Under the pieces are notes generated by a model that searched no databases, was not told the origin of the DNA, and saw only the letters and a program-made list of their open reading frames with translations. DNA of 64,000 nucleotides from Thauera sp. GDN1. Lineage in GTDB: Bacteria; Pseudomonadota; Gammaproteobacteria; Burkholderiales; Rhodocyclaceae. The stretch is from the NCBI RefSeq assembly GCF_029223545.1, contig NZ_CP097870.1:1054001-1118000 (forward strand), written 5' to 3'. The position numbers and the translations under genes are program-made. Below are positions 19,024 through 28,027 of this stretch, in pieces; position 1 is the first letter of the stretch; each line of letters begins with the position of its first letter.

Positions 19024-20519
19024 ATCGATCCCTATTCATTGGCACTTCCGACCGCACCCAAGCCGGCGTTGCTGGCGATGCAAATGTTTTCGCTCGCTTC
19101 GTCGCGGGTGCTTGGCTCCACTGGCTGCTCGTTTTTTTCGCAGCGCTCGCGCTCTTTGCAACGCCGCTCCAGATGATGCGACTGGTCGAGGTCTTCTCCG
19201 AGCCGGTGCGCTTGGGCATTTCTGCGATCTGCGCTATCGGGGCAGGGGGCTTTGCGCTGCTATTTCATCGTCGGTTTCCCAAGGCCTTGGGCGGGCTCTT
19301 CGCCGCGCTTTCCAGTGTTCGCGTCTGGCAGGTGGTGGTATTCGGCCTGGTCCTGCGTGTGGTCTGGATAGCCCTGTTTCCCGCACAAGCCGGCTCCGAC
19401 GGCGCCGTCTACCTCGGGCTGGCCGAACGACTCGCGCAGGGCGGTGCCTATGAAGCGGGGGGCACAAAGGCCTACTGGCCCGCGGGCTACCCGCTTTTTC
19501 TCGTTCCCTGGGTCGCAATCTTCGATGATCCACGCACCGCCTATCTCGCCTCCAACCTGGTGCTATTCGTTGTCGGCGCGTTTGGTGTAGCCGCATTGGC
19601 AAGATTCCTTGCCGGCGAGCGAGCAGGCAACTTTGCTGCGCTGCTGTTTGCAACTTGGCCGAACCTTGTTTTTCTGGCGGGCACGCCCGAGAAAGAAGTC
19701 CTTGTCCTCGCGCTATTGCCTTGGGCTACTTTCTGGATGCTTGCCGCCCTGAACCGCAGCGGTCGCGGTCTCAGTGTTTTCCAGGCAGGGCTGTTGCTTG
19801 GTGCATGCACTTTGGTTCAGCCATCGCTGCAGTTCCTGCCGTTCGTTGCTGCGATCCTTCTGGTGGGATCTGCGCGGCAGATGCGCGTCGGCTTTGCCCA
19901 GGCGCTTCTGGTTGTCCTGGGGGCTGCGCTCGTTGTGGCGCCATGGACGTACCGCAACTATCTGGTTTTCGATACTCCGGTCCTTGTCGCTACCAATGGT
20001 GGCAGCGTTCTTTATCGCGCTAATAACCCTCTCGCAACCGGGGGCTACATACCGCATGGGGAAATAGTCTTGGCCAACATGGACGAGATCACGCAGGACA
20101 AGGAGGGACGCCGTCTCGCCATGGAGTGGATCAAGGAGAACCCGAGCCGTTTCTTCGGTCTTTTGCTTGAGAAGCAGATTCGCTTCATGGGTGATGATGC
20201 TGTGGGTGTATACAGCACCTTCAAGGTGGGTGGTGCAGAGGGCGATCCAAAGCTCTACGCCATATTGAAGCTAGTTGCGAACGCTTGGTGGATGTTTGTC
20301 TGGATGGTCATTGGTTGTCTAGCTCTTATATCTCGATCCAAGGTTTTTTCTGCTCAGTCGTTCTCTGTCAGCGTAGTCTGGCTTTGGCTCTATCTATTCG
20401 CAATTCACAGCGTATTCGAAAGCGCCGGAAAATATCATGTGCCTGTACTGTGGGTGCCATGTGTCTTGTTAGCAGTTTTGCTGTCAGTCAGTGCCGATAG
20501 ATGGGTGCTTCGGAGGTGA
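19020..20519 (+). CDS. GT39/ArnT-like membrane glycosyltransferase
   Basis: A 499-residue polytopic protein with an N-terminal pair of helices, then the PMT/ArnT-like pattern PAQAGSDGAVYLGLAERLAQGG (acidic residue in the first periplasmic loop) and AYWPAGYPLFLVPWVAIF, and about ten further membrane helices. Such enzymes move a sugar from a polyprenyl-phosphate carrier to an acceptor in the periplasm. The GtrA and GtrB-like genes that follow are the flippase and carrier-charging enzyme, so the three form a glycan-modification module. GC content is clearly below the flanks and drops toward the 3' end, which suggests separate acquisition. Confidence 0.85.
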   Translation: MNRSLFIGTSDRTQAGVAGDANVFARFVAGAWLHWLLVFFAALALFATPLQMMRLVEVFSEPVRLGISAICAIGAGGFALLFHRRFPKALGGLFAALSSVRVWQVVVFGLVLRVVWIALFPAQAGSDGAVYLGLAERLAQGGAYEAGGTKAYWPAGYPLFLVPWVAIFDDPRTAYLASNLVLFVVGAFGVAALARFLAGERAGNFAALLFATWPNLVFLAGTPEKEVLVLALLPWATFWMLAALNRSGRGLSVFQAGLLLGACTLVQPSLQFLPFVAAILLVGSARQMRVGFAQALLVVLGAALVVAPWTYRNYLVFDTPVLVATNGGSVLYRANNPLATGGYIPHGEIVLANMDEITQDKEGRRLAMEWIKENPSRFFGLLLEKQIRFMGDDAVGVYSTFKVGGAEGDPKLYAILKLVANAWWMFVWMVIGCLALISRSKVFSAQSFSVSVVWLWLYLFAIHSVFESAGKYHVPVLWVPCVLLAVLLSVSADRWVLRR

Positions 20520-20899
20520 CGCCTTTGACGCAGTTCTCACGGTTCTTGGCTGCCGGTGCAATCGGTACGATGGGGCACTACGCGCTGTTAATTTTGGCAG
20601 TTTCAGTTTTTGGTTTCGCGCCCGTGCTCGGCGCGACGATGGGAGCTGCACTAGGCGCATTGACGAATTACATGCTGAACTATCGCTACACGTTTATAAG
20701 TAATGTAAAGCATGTCGTCGCATTACCGCGCTTTCTTCTGCTGGCAGGTGTGGGAATTTTCTTGAACGCGTTTATTGTTGGTGTTTTTGTCCATTTTGGT
20801 CTTCATTATCTTGCAGCGCAGGTTATCGCAACGGCTGGTGTGCTGGTACTCAACTATTTCGTGAGCAAGACATGGATCTTTCGAGAGCCGAGGGTGTAA
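20501..20899 (+). CDS. GtrA family membrane protein (putative polyprenyl-linked sugar flippase)
   Basis: 132 residues, four membrane helices, with the family hallmarks RFLAAGAIGTMGHYALL, ALTNYMLNYRYTF and VLNYFVSKTWIF. GtrA proteins are thought to flip undecaprenyl-phosphate-sugar to the periplasm for a membrane glycosyltransferase. The ATG at 20501 overlaps the previous gene by 19 bases; a TTG at 20525 with GGAGG ten bases upstream is a strong alternative start. The gene sits between the GT39-like enzyme and the GtrB-like enzyme, as expected for the module. Base composition is low in GC. Confidence 0.87.
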   Translation: MGASEVTPLTQFSRFLAAGAIGTMGHYALLILAVSVFGFAPVLGATMGAALGALTNYMLNYRYTFISNVKHVVALPRFLLLAGVGIFLNAFIVGVFVHFGLHYLAAQVIATAGVLVLNYFVSKTWIFREPRV

Positions 20900-20910
20900 C
20901 TTTTCCCAAT

Positions 20911-21930
20911 ATGCGGTTGCCTAACCCCAGCATCTCTGTGGTTGTACCTGCATTTAATGAGGAGGAGGTCCTGCCCGAATTTTACGAGCGAGCGTTAGCG
21001 GTGCTAAAGACTCTGGGTCTTCGCTATGAGATAGTCTTCATCAACGATGGAAGTAAGGACCGAACGCTTGACGTGATGTTGTCCCTGCGGGAGTCGGACC
21101 CAAACATCGCGGTTGTTGATCTTTCAAGAAATTTCGGCAAGGAGATTGCCTTAACGGCCGGCTTGGATCAATCTCGCGGAGATGTCGTGGTTGTTATCGA
21201 TGCTGATTTGCAGGATCCGCCCGAATTGATTCCGGAGCTCGTTTCGGAGTGGAGAAAGGGTTTCGACGTTGTTTATGCAGTGCGGACTGAGAGAGGGGGC
21301 GAGACCTGGCTTAAGAAAGCTACAGCTGCTGCGTTCTACCGTCTCATTCAGTCGGTAAGCCGCATTGATATTCCGAAGGATACCGGTGACTTCAGGTTGA
21401 TGAGCCGGCGGGCCGTAGAAGCGCTGAGCTCCCTACGCGAACATCACCGTTTCATGAAAGGGCTCTTTTCATGGATTGGATTCCCGTCTAAGCCAATTTA
21501 TTACAAGCGCGCTCCGCGTGCGGCCGGGGAAACAAAGTGGGATTATTGGAAACTCTGGAATTTTGCGCTTGAAGGAATTACATCATTCACGATTGCTCCG
21601 CTCAAGATTGCGACCTACATTGGATTGGGTGTGGCAACGGGAGCCTTCATTTACGCAGCCTTTGTGATCTATAAAACTCTGATGTACGGGGATCCTGTTC
21701 AGGGCTATCCGTCGTTAATGGTTGTGGTGCTTTTTCTTGGGGGTACGCAGCTCATGTTTACGGGCATCTTGGGGGAGTATCTCGGGCGCGTTTTCGATGA
21801 GGTCAAGCAGCGGCCCCTCTATCTCCTGAATGACGTGCAGCCTAGCCAGTTGCCGCCTTGCTCGCGCGGGTTCGCAGACTATCCCAGTGCGGTGCCTTGC
21901 GTTGAGCCTTCTTCTCGTAGCGGGCAGTGA
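20911..21930 (+). CDS. GtrB/DPM1-like glycosyltransferase family 2
   Basis: The protein of about 339 residues begins with a GT2 domain (ISVVVPAFNEEEVLPEFYE, FINDGSKDRT, VVVIDADLQDPPELIPEL), the signature of enzymes that load a sugar on polyprenyl phosphate, followed by two C-terminal membrane helices and LMFTGILGEYLGRVFDEVKQRPLY. An ATG at 20872 would extend the protein by 13 residues and overlap gtrA; I prefer 20911 because the catalytic domain begins at once. The last 30 residues are atypical. It supplies the lipid-linked sugar to the GT39-like enzyme. Lower GC marks the end of this module. Confidence 0.88.
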   Translation: MRLPNPSISVVVPAFNEEEVLPEFYERALAVLKTLGLRYEIVFINDGSKDRTLDVMLSLRESDPNIAVVDLSRNFGKEIALTAGLDQSRGDVVVVIDADLQDPPELIPELVSEWRKGFDVVYAVRTERGGETWLKKATAAAFYRLIQSVSRIDIPKDTGDFRLMSRRAVEALSSLREHHRFMKGLFSWIGFPSKPIYYKRAPRAAGETKWDYWKLWNFALEGITSFTIAPLKIATYIGLGVATGAFIYAAFVIYKTLMYGDPVQGYPSLMVVVLFLGGTQLMFTGILGEYLGRVFDEVKQRPLYLLNDVQPSQLPPCSRGFADYPSAVPCVEPSSRSGQ

Positions 21931-21962
21931 GTGCCAGATTCCGATTTTGGTAGTGACCTTCA

Positions 21963-23168
21963 ATGCGCATCCTCCACATCCTCGACCACTCCATCCCGCT
22001 GCACAGCGGCTACACCTTTCGCACCGCGGCCATCCTGCGCGAGCAGCGGGCGCTGGGCTGGGAGACGTTTCACCTGACCTCGCCCAAGCAGGGCAGGACG
22101 GCGGCCGAGGTCGAGGATGTCGATGGCCTGCGCTTCTACCGCTGCCCGGTGCCCGAGCCCGGCCCGGCGGGGATCAACGAGCTGCGCCTGATGCGCGCCA
22201 CCGAGACCCGCCTGGAAGAGCTCGCACGCGAGCTCAAGCCCGACGTGCTGCACGCTCATTCGCCCGTGCTCGACGCGATCCCGGCGATCCGCGTCGGCAA
22301 GCGCCTCGGCATTCCCGTCGCCTATGAGATCCGCGCGTTCTGGGAAGACGCTGCAGTCGACCACGGCACCACCAGCGAGGGCAGCGTCCGCTATCGCGTC
22401 ACGCGCGCCATCGAAACCTGGGCGCTCCAGCGCGTCGATCACGCCTTTACGATCTGCGAGGGTCTGCGCGCCGACATCGTCGCGCGCGGCATCCCGGCGG
22501 ACAAGGTCACCGTGATCCCCAACGCGGTGGATATCGAAGGCTTCCAGCTCTCGGGCGAAGCCGACCCCGCACTCCGCCGCCAGCTCGGCCTGGAGGGCTG
22601 CACCACGGTCGGCTTCGTCGGTTCCTTCTACGCCTACGAAGGCCTCGACCTGCTGCTCGATGCCTTCCCCGCGCTGCTGCAAAAGCGCCCCGACCTGCGC
22701 CTGCTGCTGGTGGGCGGCGGCCCGCAGGACGCCAACCTCAAGGCTCAGGCCCAGCGCCTGGGCGTGGCCGACAAGATCGTCTTTACCGGCCGCGTGCCGC
22801 ACAGCGAGGTCAGCCGCTACTACGACCAGATTGACCTGCTCGCCTATCCGCGCCATTCCATGCGCCTCACCGAACTCGTCACCCCGCTCAAGCCGCTGGA
22901 GGCGATGGCGCAGGGGCGGCTGTTCGTGGCCTCGGACGTCGGCGGGCACAAGGAGCTGATCCGCGACGGCGAGACCGGCAGGCTGTTCGAGGCCGGCAGC
23001 GCCGAGGCGCTTGCCGCCACCATCGACGACATGCTCGACCATCGCGAGCGCTGGCCGGCGATGCGCGCGGCGGGGCGGCACTTCGTGGAAGAGGTGCGCA
23101 ACTGGAAGAACAGCGTGGCCAATTACATCCCGGTGTACGGCCGGCTCACGCGGCGGAAGGCCGCATGA
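21963..23168 (+). CDS. XrtA-associated glycosyltransferase, third GT4 type (Daro_2409 family)
   Basis: A 401-residue GT4 enzyme beginning MRILHILDHSIPLHSGYTFR, a start pattern typical of this exosortase-associated family. The second domain carries IPNAVDIEGFQ, GFVGSFYAYEGLDLLL, VGGGPQDANLK and YPRHSMRLTELVTPLKPLEAMAQGR with the donor-binding glutamates. GC content returns to the level of the core operon, so the lower-GC module seems inserted between this gene and the amidotransferase. It overlaps the next glycosyltransferase by 4 bases. It adds a sugar to the repeat unit; the donor is unknown. Confidence 0.9.
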   Translation: MRILHILDHSIPLHSGYTFRTAAILREQRALGWETFHLTSPKQGRTAAEVEDVDGLRFYRCPVPEPGPAGINELRLMRATETRLEELARELKPDVLHAHSPVLDAIPAIRVGKRLGIPVAYEIRAFWEDAAVDHGTTSEGSVRYRVTRAIETWALQRVDHAFTICEGLRADIVARGIPADKVTVIPNAVDIEGFQLSGEADPALRRQLGLEGCTTVGFVGSFYAYEGLDLLLDAFPALLQKRPDLRLLLVGGGPQDANLKAQAQRLGVADKIVFTGRVPHSEVSRYYDQIDLLAYPRHSMRLTELVTPLKPLEAMAQGRLFVASDVGGHKELIRDGETGRLFEAGSAEALAATIDDMLDHRERWPAMRAAGRHFVEEVRNWKNSVANYIPVYGRLTRRKAA

Positions 23169-24277
23169 AGCTCGACGGGCTGCGCATCGCCCTCGTCGGC
23201 CCCTTGCCCCCTCCCGCGGGTGGCATGGCTAGCCAGACGCACCAGCTCGCCGAGCTGCTGCGCGGCGAAGGGGCGAGCGTCGAGCTAGTGCAGGTGAATG
23301 CGCCCTACAAGCCCGAATGGGCGGGCCGTATCAAGGGCGTGCGCGCGGGGTTCCGTCTGCTGCCTTACCTGGCGCACCTCTGGCAAGCTTGCGGCCGAGC
23401 GGACATCGTGCACGTGATGGCCAATTCCGGCTGGTCGTGGCACCTCTTCGCCATGCCGGCCATCCGCATCGCGGTGTTACGCGGCACGCCTGTCGTGGTC
23501 AATTACCGTGGCGGCGAGGCGGGGCCGTTTCTGGACAAGGCTGCAGCATCCGTGCGCGCCACGCTGCGCCACAGCGCAGGGCTGCTGTTGCCCTCGGGAT
23601 TCTTGCTCGAAGTGTTCGCACGCCACGGCATGCAGGGCAGGGTAGTGCCGAACATCATCGACCTTGTCCGCTTCCACCCAGCGGAGCAGTACCCGCCCAA
23701 GCCGCAGGCGCCGCACATCATGGTGGCGCGCAACCTCGAGCCCATCTATGGCATCGACGTCGCGCTGCGTGCCTTCGTTGTCATCGCCGCAAAGCTGCCG
23801 GCGGCGCGCCTGTCGATTGCGGGCAGCGGGCCGCAGCGTGAAGAACTCGAACAGCTCGCCACCACGCTCGGCGTGGCCGACCGAGTCCGCTTTACCGGCC
23901 GACTCGACCGCGACCAGATGGCCGCGCTGTACCGCGAGGCAGACCTCTGCCTGAACCCCAGCCACGTCGACAACATGCCCAACTCGGTGCTCGAATCCCT
24001 GGCCAGCGGCGTGCCGGTGGTCAGCACCGATGTGGGCGGCGTGCCCTTCATCGTCGAGCACGGCCGCACCGCGCTGCTCGTACCGGTTAACGATGCCGAA
24101 GCCATGGGCGCCGCGGCGCTGCAGATCCTGACGGACCCAGCCAGTGCTGCCGCACTACGAAGCGCCGGGCTGCAAGCCGTGCAGCGCTACCGCTGGGAGA
24201 CCGTGCGCGACACCCTGCTCGCCGCCTACCACGACGCCCTGCACGCGCCCGCCGAATCCATGCGGCCGGTGGCCTGA
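23165..24277 (+). CDS. Glycosyltransferase family 4
   Basis: 370 residues with a GT-B layout: LVGPLPPPAGGMASQTHQLAELL at the start (nucleotide loop), VVNYRGGEAGPFLD, then ARNLEPIYGIDVALRAF, IAGSGPQREELEQLA, LCLNPSHVDNMPNSVLESLASGVPVV in the donor domain. The ATG overlaps the previous gene (ATGA) and the next gene follows after 11 bases, so it belongs to the same transcription unit. It should act on the lipid-linked oligosaccharide in the cytoplasm. No specific sugar can be assigned. Confidence 0.87.
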   Translation: MKLDGLRIALVGPLPPPAGGMASQTHQLAELLRGEGASVELVQVNAPYKPEWAGRIKGVRAGFRLLPYLAHLWQACGRADIVHVMANSGWSWHLFAMPAIRIAVLRGTPVVVNYRGGEAGPFLDKAAASVRATLRHSAGLLLPSGFLLEVFARHGMQGRVVPNIIDLVRFHPAEQYPPKPQAPHIMVARNLEPIYGIDVALRAFVVIAAKLPAARLSIAGSGPQREELEQLATTLGVADRVRFTGRLDRDQMAALYREADLCLNPSHVDNMPNSVLESLASGVPVVSTDVGGVPFIVEHGRTALLVPVNDAEAMGAAALQILTDPASAAALRSAGLQAVQRYRWETVRDTLLAAYHDALHAPAESMRPVA

Positions 24278-24288
24278 GAGAAAAGATC

Positions 24289-25647
24289 ATGAGCGACTTC
24301 TACACCCGCTTCGTCTCCGGCGCGCTCTTCCCGCTTCAGGAGAAATTGAAGAAGCACGACACCGTGCGCGTGCACCGCGACATGGAAGCCTCGCAGTGGT
24401 GGCCTCGTGATCGCATTCTCAATCTGCAGTTCGAGCGCCTGCAGGCCCTGCTGCAAGACGTCGCCGTGCATGTGCCGTACTACCGAGACCTCTTCGCCCG
24501 CATCGGCTTCGACCGTGCCGCCGTGCGCAGCGTGGCCGACCTGCAGGCGCTGCCCTTCCTCACCAAGGCCGAGATCCGCGCCCACGCCGACGCCCTGCGC
24601 GCCGACGATGCGAAGGGCCTGGCCCGCTTCAACACCGGTGGCAGCAGCGGCGAGCCGCTGATCTTTTTCATCGGAGCAGAGCGTGTCACCCACGACGTCG
24701 CCGCCAAGTGGCGCGCTACGCGCTGGTGGGACGTGGACATCGGCGACCGCGAGATCGTGGTCTGGGGCTCGCCGATCGAGCTCGGCACGCAAGACCGCGT
24801 GCGCCTGGTGCGCGACGCGCTGATGCGCACCGAGCTGCTGCCTGCGTTCGAGATGTCCGACGCCAAGGTCGACGGCTTCATCGCCCGCATCCGCGAGCGC
24901 CGGCCCAAGATGCTCTTCGGCTACCCCTCGGCCATCAGCCACATCGCCCTGCGCGCCGAACAGCGCGGCGTGCGGCTCGACGACTTGGGCATCAAGGTGG
25001 TGTTCTGCACCTCCGAGCGGCTCTACGACCACCAGCGCGAAACCATCAGCCGGCTCTGCGGCTGCCCGGTGGCCAACGGTTATGGAGGGCGCGACGCCGG
25101 CTTCATCGCCCACGAATGCCCCAACGGCAACATGCACATCACTGCCGAGGATATCGTCGTCGAGATCATCGACGAGGTGGGCAGGGTGCTTCCGCCGGGC
25201 GAGTCGGGCGAGATCGTCGTCACCCACTTGGCCACGCGCGACTATCCTTTCATTCGCTACTGCACCGGTGACATCGGCACGCTGGGTGACGAGGTGTGCA
25301 CCTGCGGCCGCGGGCTTCCGATCCTCAAGGACATCCAGGGGCGCAGCACCGACTTCGTGGTGGCGGAAGACGGTACGGTGCTGCACGGGTTGTCGCTGAT
25401 CTACATCCTGCGCGACATGCCCGGCGTGCGTGCGTTCAAGATCGTGCAGGAGAGCCGCTGCCTGACCCGGGCTCTGGTTGTGCCCGAGGAGGGTGCTGAC
25501 TCGACGGGCATGGATACGACCGTGACCGAAGGTTTCCGTCGGCGGCTCGGGAGGGGCGTGGAGGTGTCGGTGGAATTCGTCGAATCCATTCCGGCTGAGA
25601 AGTCCGGAAAGTTCCGCTACGTGGTGAGCCACGTGGCGGTGCGTTGA
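24289..25647 (+). CDS. Phenylacetate-CoA ligase/CapK-like adenylate-forming enzyme
   Basis: 452 residues of the PaaK/CapK branch of ANL enzymes: FNTGGSSGEPLIFF (phosphate loop), GYGGRDAGFIAHECPNGNMHI, RYCTGDIGT (adenylate-binding Asp), CTCGRGLPILKDIQGRSTDF with the cysteine cluster typical of CapK-like proteins. Members found in capsule and exopolysaccharide loci are thought to activate an acyl or amino-acid group for attachment to a sugar. A GAGAGA site precedes the ATG. It lies between a glycosyltransferase and the O-ligase gene, consistent with polymer decoration; the substrate is unknown. Confidence 0.85.
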   Translation: MSDFYTRFVSGALFPLQEKLKKHDTVRVHRDMEASQWWPRDRILNLQFERLQALLQDVAVHVPYYRDLFARIGFDRAAVRSVADLQALPFLTKAEIRAHADALRADDAKGLARFNTGGSSGEPLIFFIGAERVTHDVAAKWRATRWWDVDIGDREIVVWGSPIELGTQDRVRLVRDALMRTELLPAFEMSDAKVDGFIARIRERRPKMLFGYPSAISHIALRAEQRGVRLDDLGIKVVFCTSERLYDHQRETISRLCGCPVANGYGGRDAGFIAHECPNGNMHITAEDIVVEIIDEVGRVLPPGESGEIVVTHLATRDYPFIRYCTGDIGTLGDEVCTCGRGLPILKDIQGRSTDFVVAEDGTVLHGLSLIYILRDMPGVRAFKIVQESRCLTRALVVPEEGADSTGMDTTVTEGFRRRLGRGVEVSVEFVESIPAEKSGKFRYVVSHVAVR

Positions 25648-25660
25648 AGGAGTCGAACCC

Positions 25661-27007
25661 ATGCGCGATCTGATCATAGTTGGCATCGTCGCCGTCGGTG
25701 CCCTGATGGCGCTGAAGCGGCCGTGGATTGGGGTGATGCTGTGGACCTGGATCAGCATCATGAATCCCCATCGCTACGCATGGGGGTTCGCCTATTCGGC
25801 CCCGCTCGCGGCCGTTGCCGCCGGGAGCACCCTGCTCGGGTTGTTGATGACCAAGGAGCGCCAAAACCCATTTCAAGGCGCGCCGATCGTCTGGTTCTTT
25901 CTCTTCGCGTGCTGGGTAACGCTGTCGTGGCTGTTTGGCATGGACCCAGTCGGCGACTATGAGCAATGGAACAAGGTCATGAAGATCTATCTCATGACCT
26001 TCGTAGCCGCCATGCTCGTCATCAACAAAATGCACATCACGGCCTTTGCCTGGGTCACGATTGGTTCCTTGGCGCTGCTTGGCGCAAAAGGCGGCGTGTT
26101 CACGATCCTGACAGGTGGCAACCACAGGGTATGGGGGCCCCCGGGCACGTTCATCGGCGACAACAACGAGTTTGCCTTGGCGCTTATCATGACCATCCCG
26201 CTGCTGCATTTCCTGCAGCTTCAGCTCAAGAGCGTATGGATGCGACACGGGCTTTCAGCGGCAATGCTACTTTGCGCCGCTGCGGCAATCGGTACCCACT
26301 CACGCGGCGGCCTGCTGGCTATTGCCGCAATGTCGGCGATGTTCTGGTGGCGTAGCAGCCGCAAGGGACTCATCGGCGCGATGCTGCTCTTCGCCGTGCT
26401 GGTCGCGCTGCCGATGATGCCCGAGGAGTGGTGGGAGCGGATGAGCTCCATCCGCGAGTATCAGGAAGACGGTTCGGCCATGGGGCGCATCAATGCCTGG
26501 GGGGTCGCTTGGGAGGTTGCAAAGCACAACTTCTTCGGCGCGGGGATGAGCTACCAGCACGAAGTGCTGTTCATCCTCTATGGCGTCCACGAAACAATCG
26601 TGCGTGCTGCACACAGCATCTATTTCCAAGTGCTCGGCAATCACGGGTTCGTGGGGCTATTCCTTTTCCTCGGTATCTGGTTGTCCACCTATCGTGTGGC
26701 AGGCTGGTTGCGCAGGAATGCGCGCCAGCAGGAAGAGGCGACGTGGGCCGCGGATCTCGGCGCGATGGTTCAGGTGAGCCTTGTCGGCTATGCGGTAGGC
26801 GGTGCCTTCCTCAGCCTGTCGTACTTCGATCTGCCGTACAACATGATGATCCTGGTTGTTGCCGCTCAGGCCTGGGTTCGAGCGCGCGGCTGGGAACGCG
26901 ATCAGCAAGTGCCCTGGCTCGAGTACATGGGGCTTCGCAAACGCCGCAAGGATCAGCCGCCGATGGCCAAGCCCGGCGTGTATCCCGTTCAGAACGGTTT
27001 GACTTGA
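25661..27007 (+). CDS. Putative O-glycosylation ligase, exosortase A-associated (Wzy/WaaL-like)
   Basis: The 448-residue membrane protein has about ten helices. Characteristic stretches are RPWIGVMLWTWISIMNPHRYAWG near the start, GTHSRGGLLAIAAM in the middle and the periplasmic FFGAGMSYQH ... AHSIYFQVLGNHGFVGL, which corresponds to the catalytic His loop of O-antigen ligases. The family was named as an exosortase-linked ligase, and it may polymerise the repeat unit or attach glycan to PEP-CTERM proteins. An AAGGAG site lies eight bases before the ATG. GC content is somewhat below the core genes. Confidence 0.87.
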   Translation: MRDLIIVGIVAVGALMALKRPWIGVMLWTWISIMNPHRYAWGFAYSAPLAAVAAGSTLLGLLMTKERQNPFQGAPIVWFFLFACWVTLSWLFGMDPVGDYEQWNKVMKIYLMTFVAAMLVINKMHITAFAWVTIGSLALLGAKGGVFTILTGGNHRVWGPPGTFIGDNNEFALALIMTIPLLHFLQLQLKSVWMRHGLSAAMLLCAAAAIGTHSRGGLLAIAAMSAMFWWRSSRKGLIGAMLLFAVLVALPMMPEEWWERMSSIREYQEDGSAMGRINAWGVAWEVAKHNFFGAGMSYQHEVLFILYGVHETIVRAAHSIYFQVLGNHGFVGLFLFLGIWLSTYRVAGWLRRNARQQEEATWAADLGAMVQVSLVGYAVGGAFLSLSYFDLPYNMMILVVAAQAWVRARGWERDQQVPWLEYMGLRKRRKDQPPMAKPGVYPVQNGLT

Positions 27008-27013
27008 ATTCCC

Positions 27014-27961
27014 ATGCTGATCCGCGCCGCGCTCTCCGCCCTGTCGCCCGCCGGACCGCGAGCACGCCTGTCCATCCTCATCTTCCATCGTGTGCTCAGC
27101 GAGCCCGATCCGCTGTTTCCTGGCGAGGTCGACCGGCGACGCTTCGATGAGCTGATGGGCTGGATCGCGGCATGGTTCAACGTGCTGCCGCTCGAGGAGG
27201 CGGTCGCCCGCCTCAAGCGTGGGCAACTGCCGGCGCGCGCAGCGGCCATCACCTTCGATGATGGCTATGCGGACAACTGGCTCAATGCGGTGCCGATTTT
27301 GCAGAAACATGGTCTGCACGCCACGTTTTTCATCGCAACGGGCTTTCTCGACGGTGGTCGCATGTGGAACGACACGCTGATCGAGTCTGTTCGCAACACC
27401 CGTGCCGGGCAGATCGACCTGTCGTGGCTTGGAAAGCCGACGTTGGCGCTGGACTCGATTGCGGAGAAGCGTACTGCGCTTGATGCGCTGATTCCCGCTA
27501 TCAAGCACATGCCGGCCGTGGAGCGAGACGCAGCGGTTTCAAGGGTGGCTGAGTCTTGTGCTGCGGTTTTGCCCAATGATCTGATGCTCACGACTGAACA
27601 ATTGCGTGCGCTTCGATCGGCTGGCATGGGTGTCGGCGCACATACGGTGAGCCACCCCATCCTTGCGCGCATCGACGCGGCGTCTGCCTATCGTGAAATT
27701 GCCGAGGGGCGGGAACGGCTAGAGGAATTGCTCGGAGAGCGATGCGGTCTTTTTGCCTATCCCAACGGAAAGCTGGGGCAGGACTATCTCGCGGAACACG
27801 TTGAGATGGTTCGATCTTTGGGCTTTGACGCGGCAGCTTCCACCAATTGGGGGGCAAGCTCGATGTCGACTGACTGTTTTCAGTTGCTGCGCTTCACGCC
27901 TTGGGATCAGTCCCGATTGCGATTTATGCTACGGCTATTTCGTAATATCCGTAAAGAATAG
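27014..27961 (+). CDS. Polysaccharide deacetylase (second in window)
   Basis: 315 residues. The NodB motifs are AAITFDDGYADNWLNAVPIL (catalytic and metal Asp), GVGAHTVSHPIL (metal His) and CGLFAYPNGK. The first 20 residues are hydrophobic but not a clear signal peptide. It follows the O-ligase by 6 bases and is the last gene of the forward-strand run; the next genes come from the opposite strand. It differs clearly from the exosortase-type deacetylase at 10642, so it likely has another HexNAc or another stage as its target. The last third of the gene is lower in GC. Confidence 0.87.
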   Translation: MLIRAALSALSPAGPRARLSILIFHRVLSEPDPLFPGEVDRRRFDELMGWIAAWFNVLPLEEAVARLKRGQLPARAAAITFDDGYADNWLNAVPILQKHGLHATFFIATGFLDGGRMWNDTLIESVRNTRAGQIDLSWLGKPTLALDSIAEKRTALDALIPAIKHMPAVERDAAVSRVAESCAAVLPNDLMLTTEQLRALRSAGMGVGAHTVSHPILARIDAASAYREIAEGRERLEELLGERCGLFAYPNGKLGQDYLAEHVEMVRSLGFDAAASTNWGASSMSTDCFQLLRFTPWDQSRLRFMLRLFRNIRKE

Positions 27962-28027
27962 CGGTCATCTATTTTTAGGCGATCTTGTTTCTTGGCGAAG
28001 AATAGGTAGTGCGGGCGCTTTTCAGAT

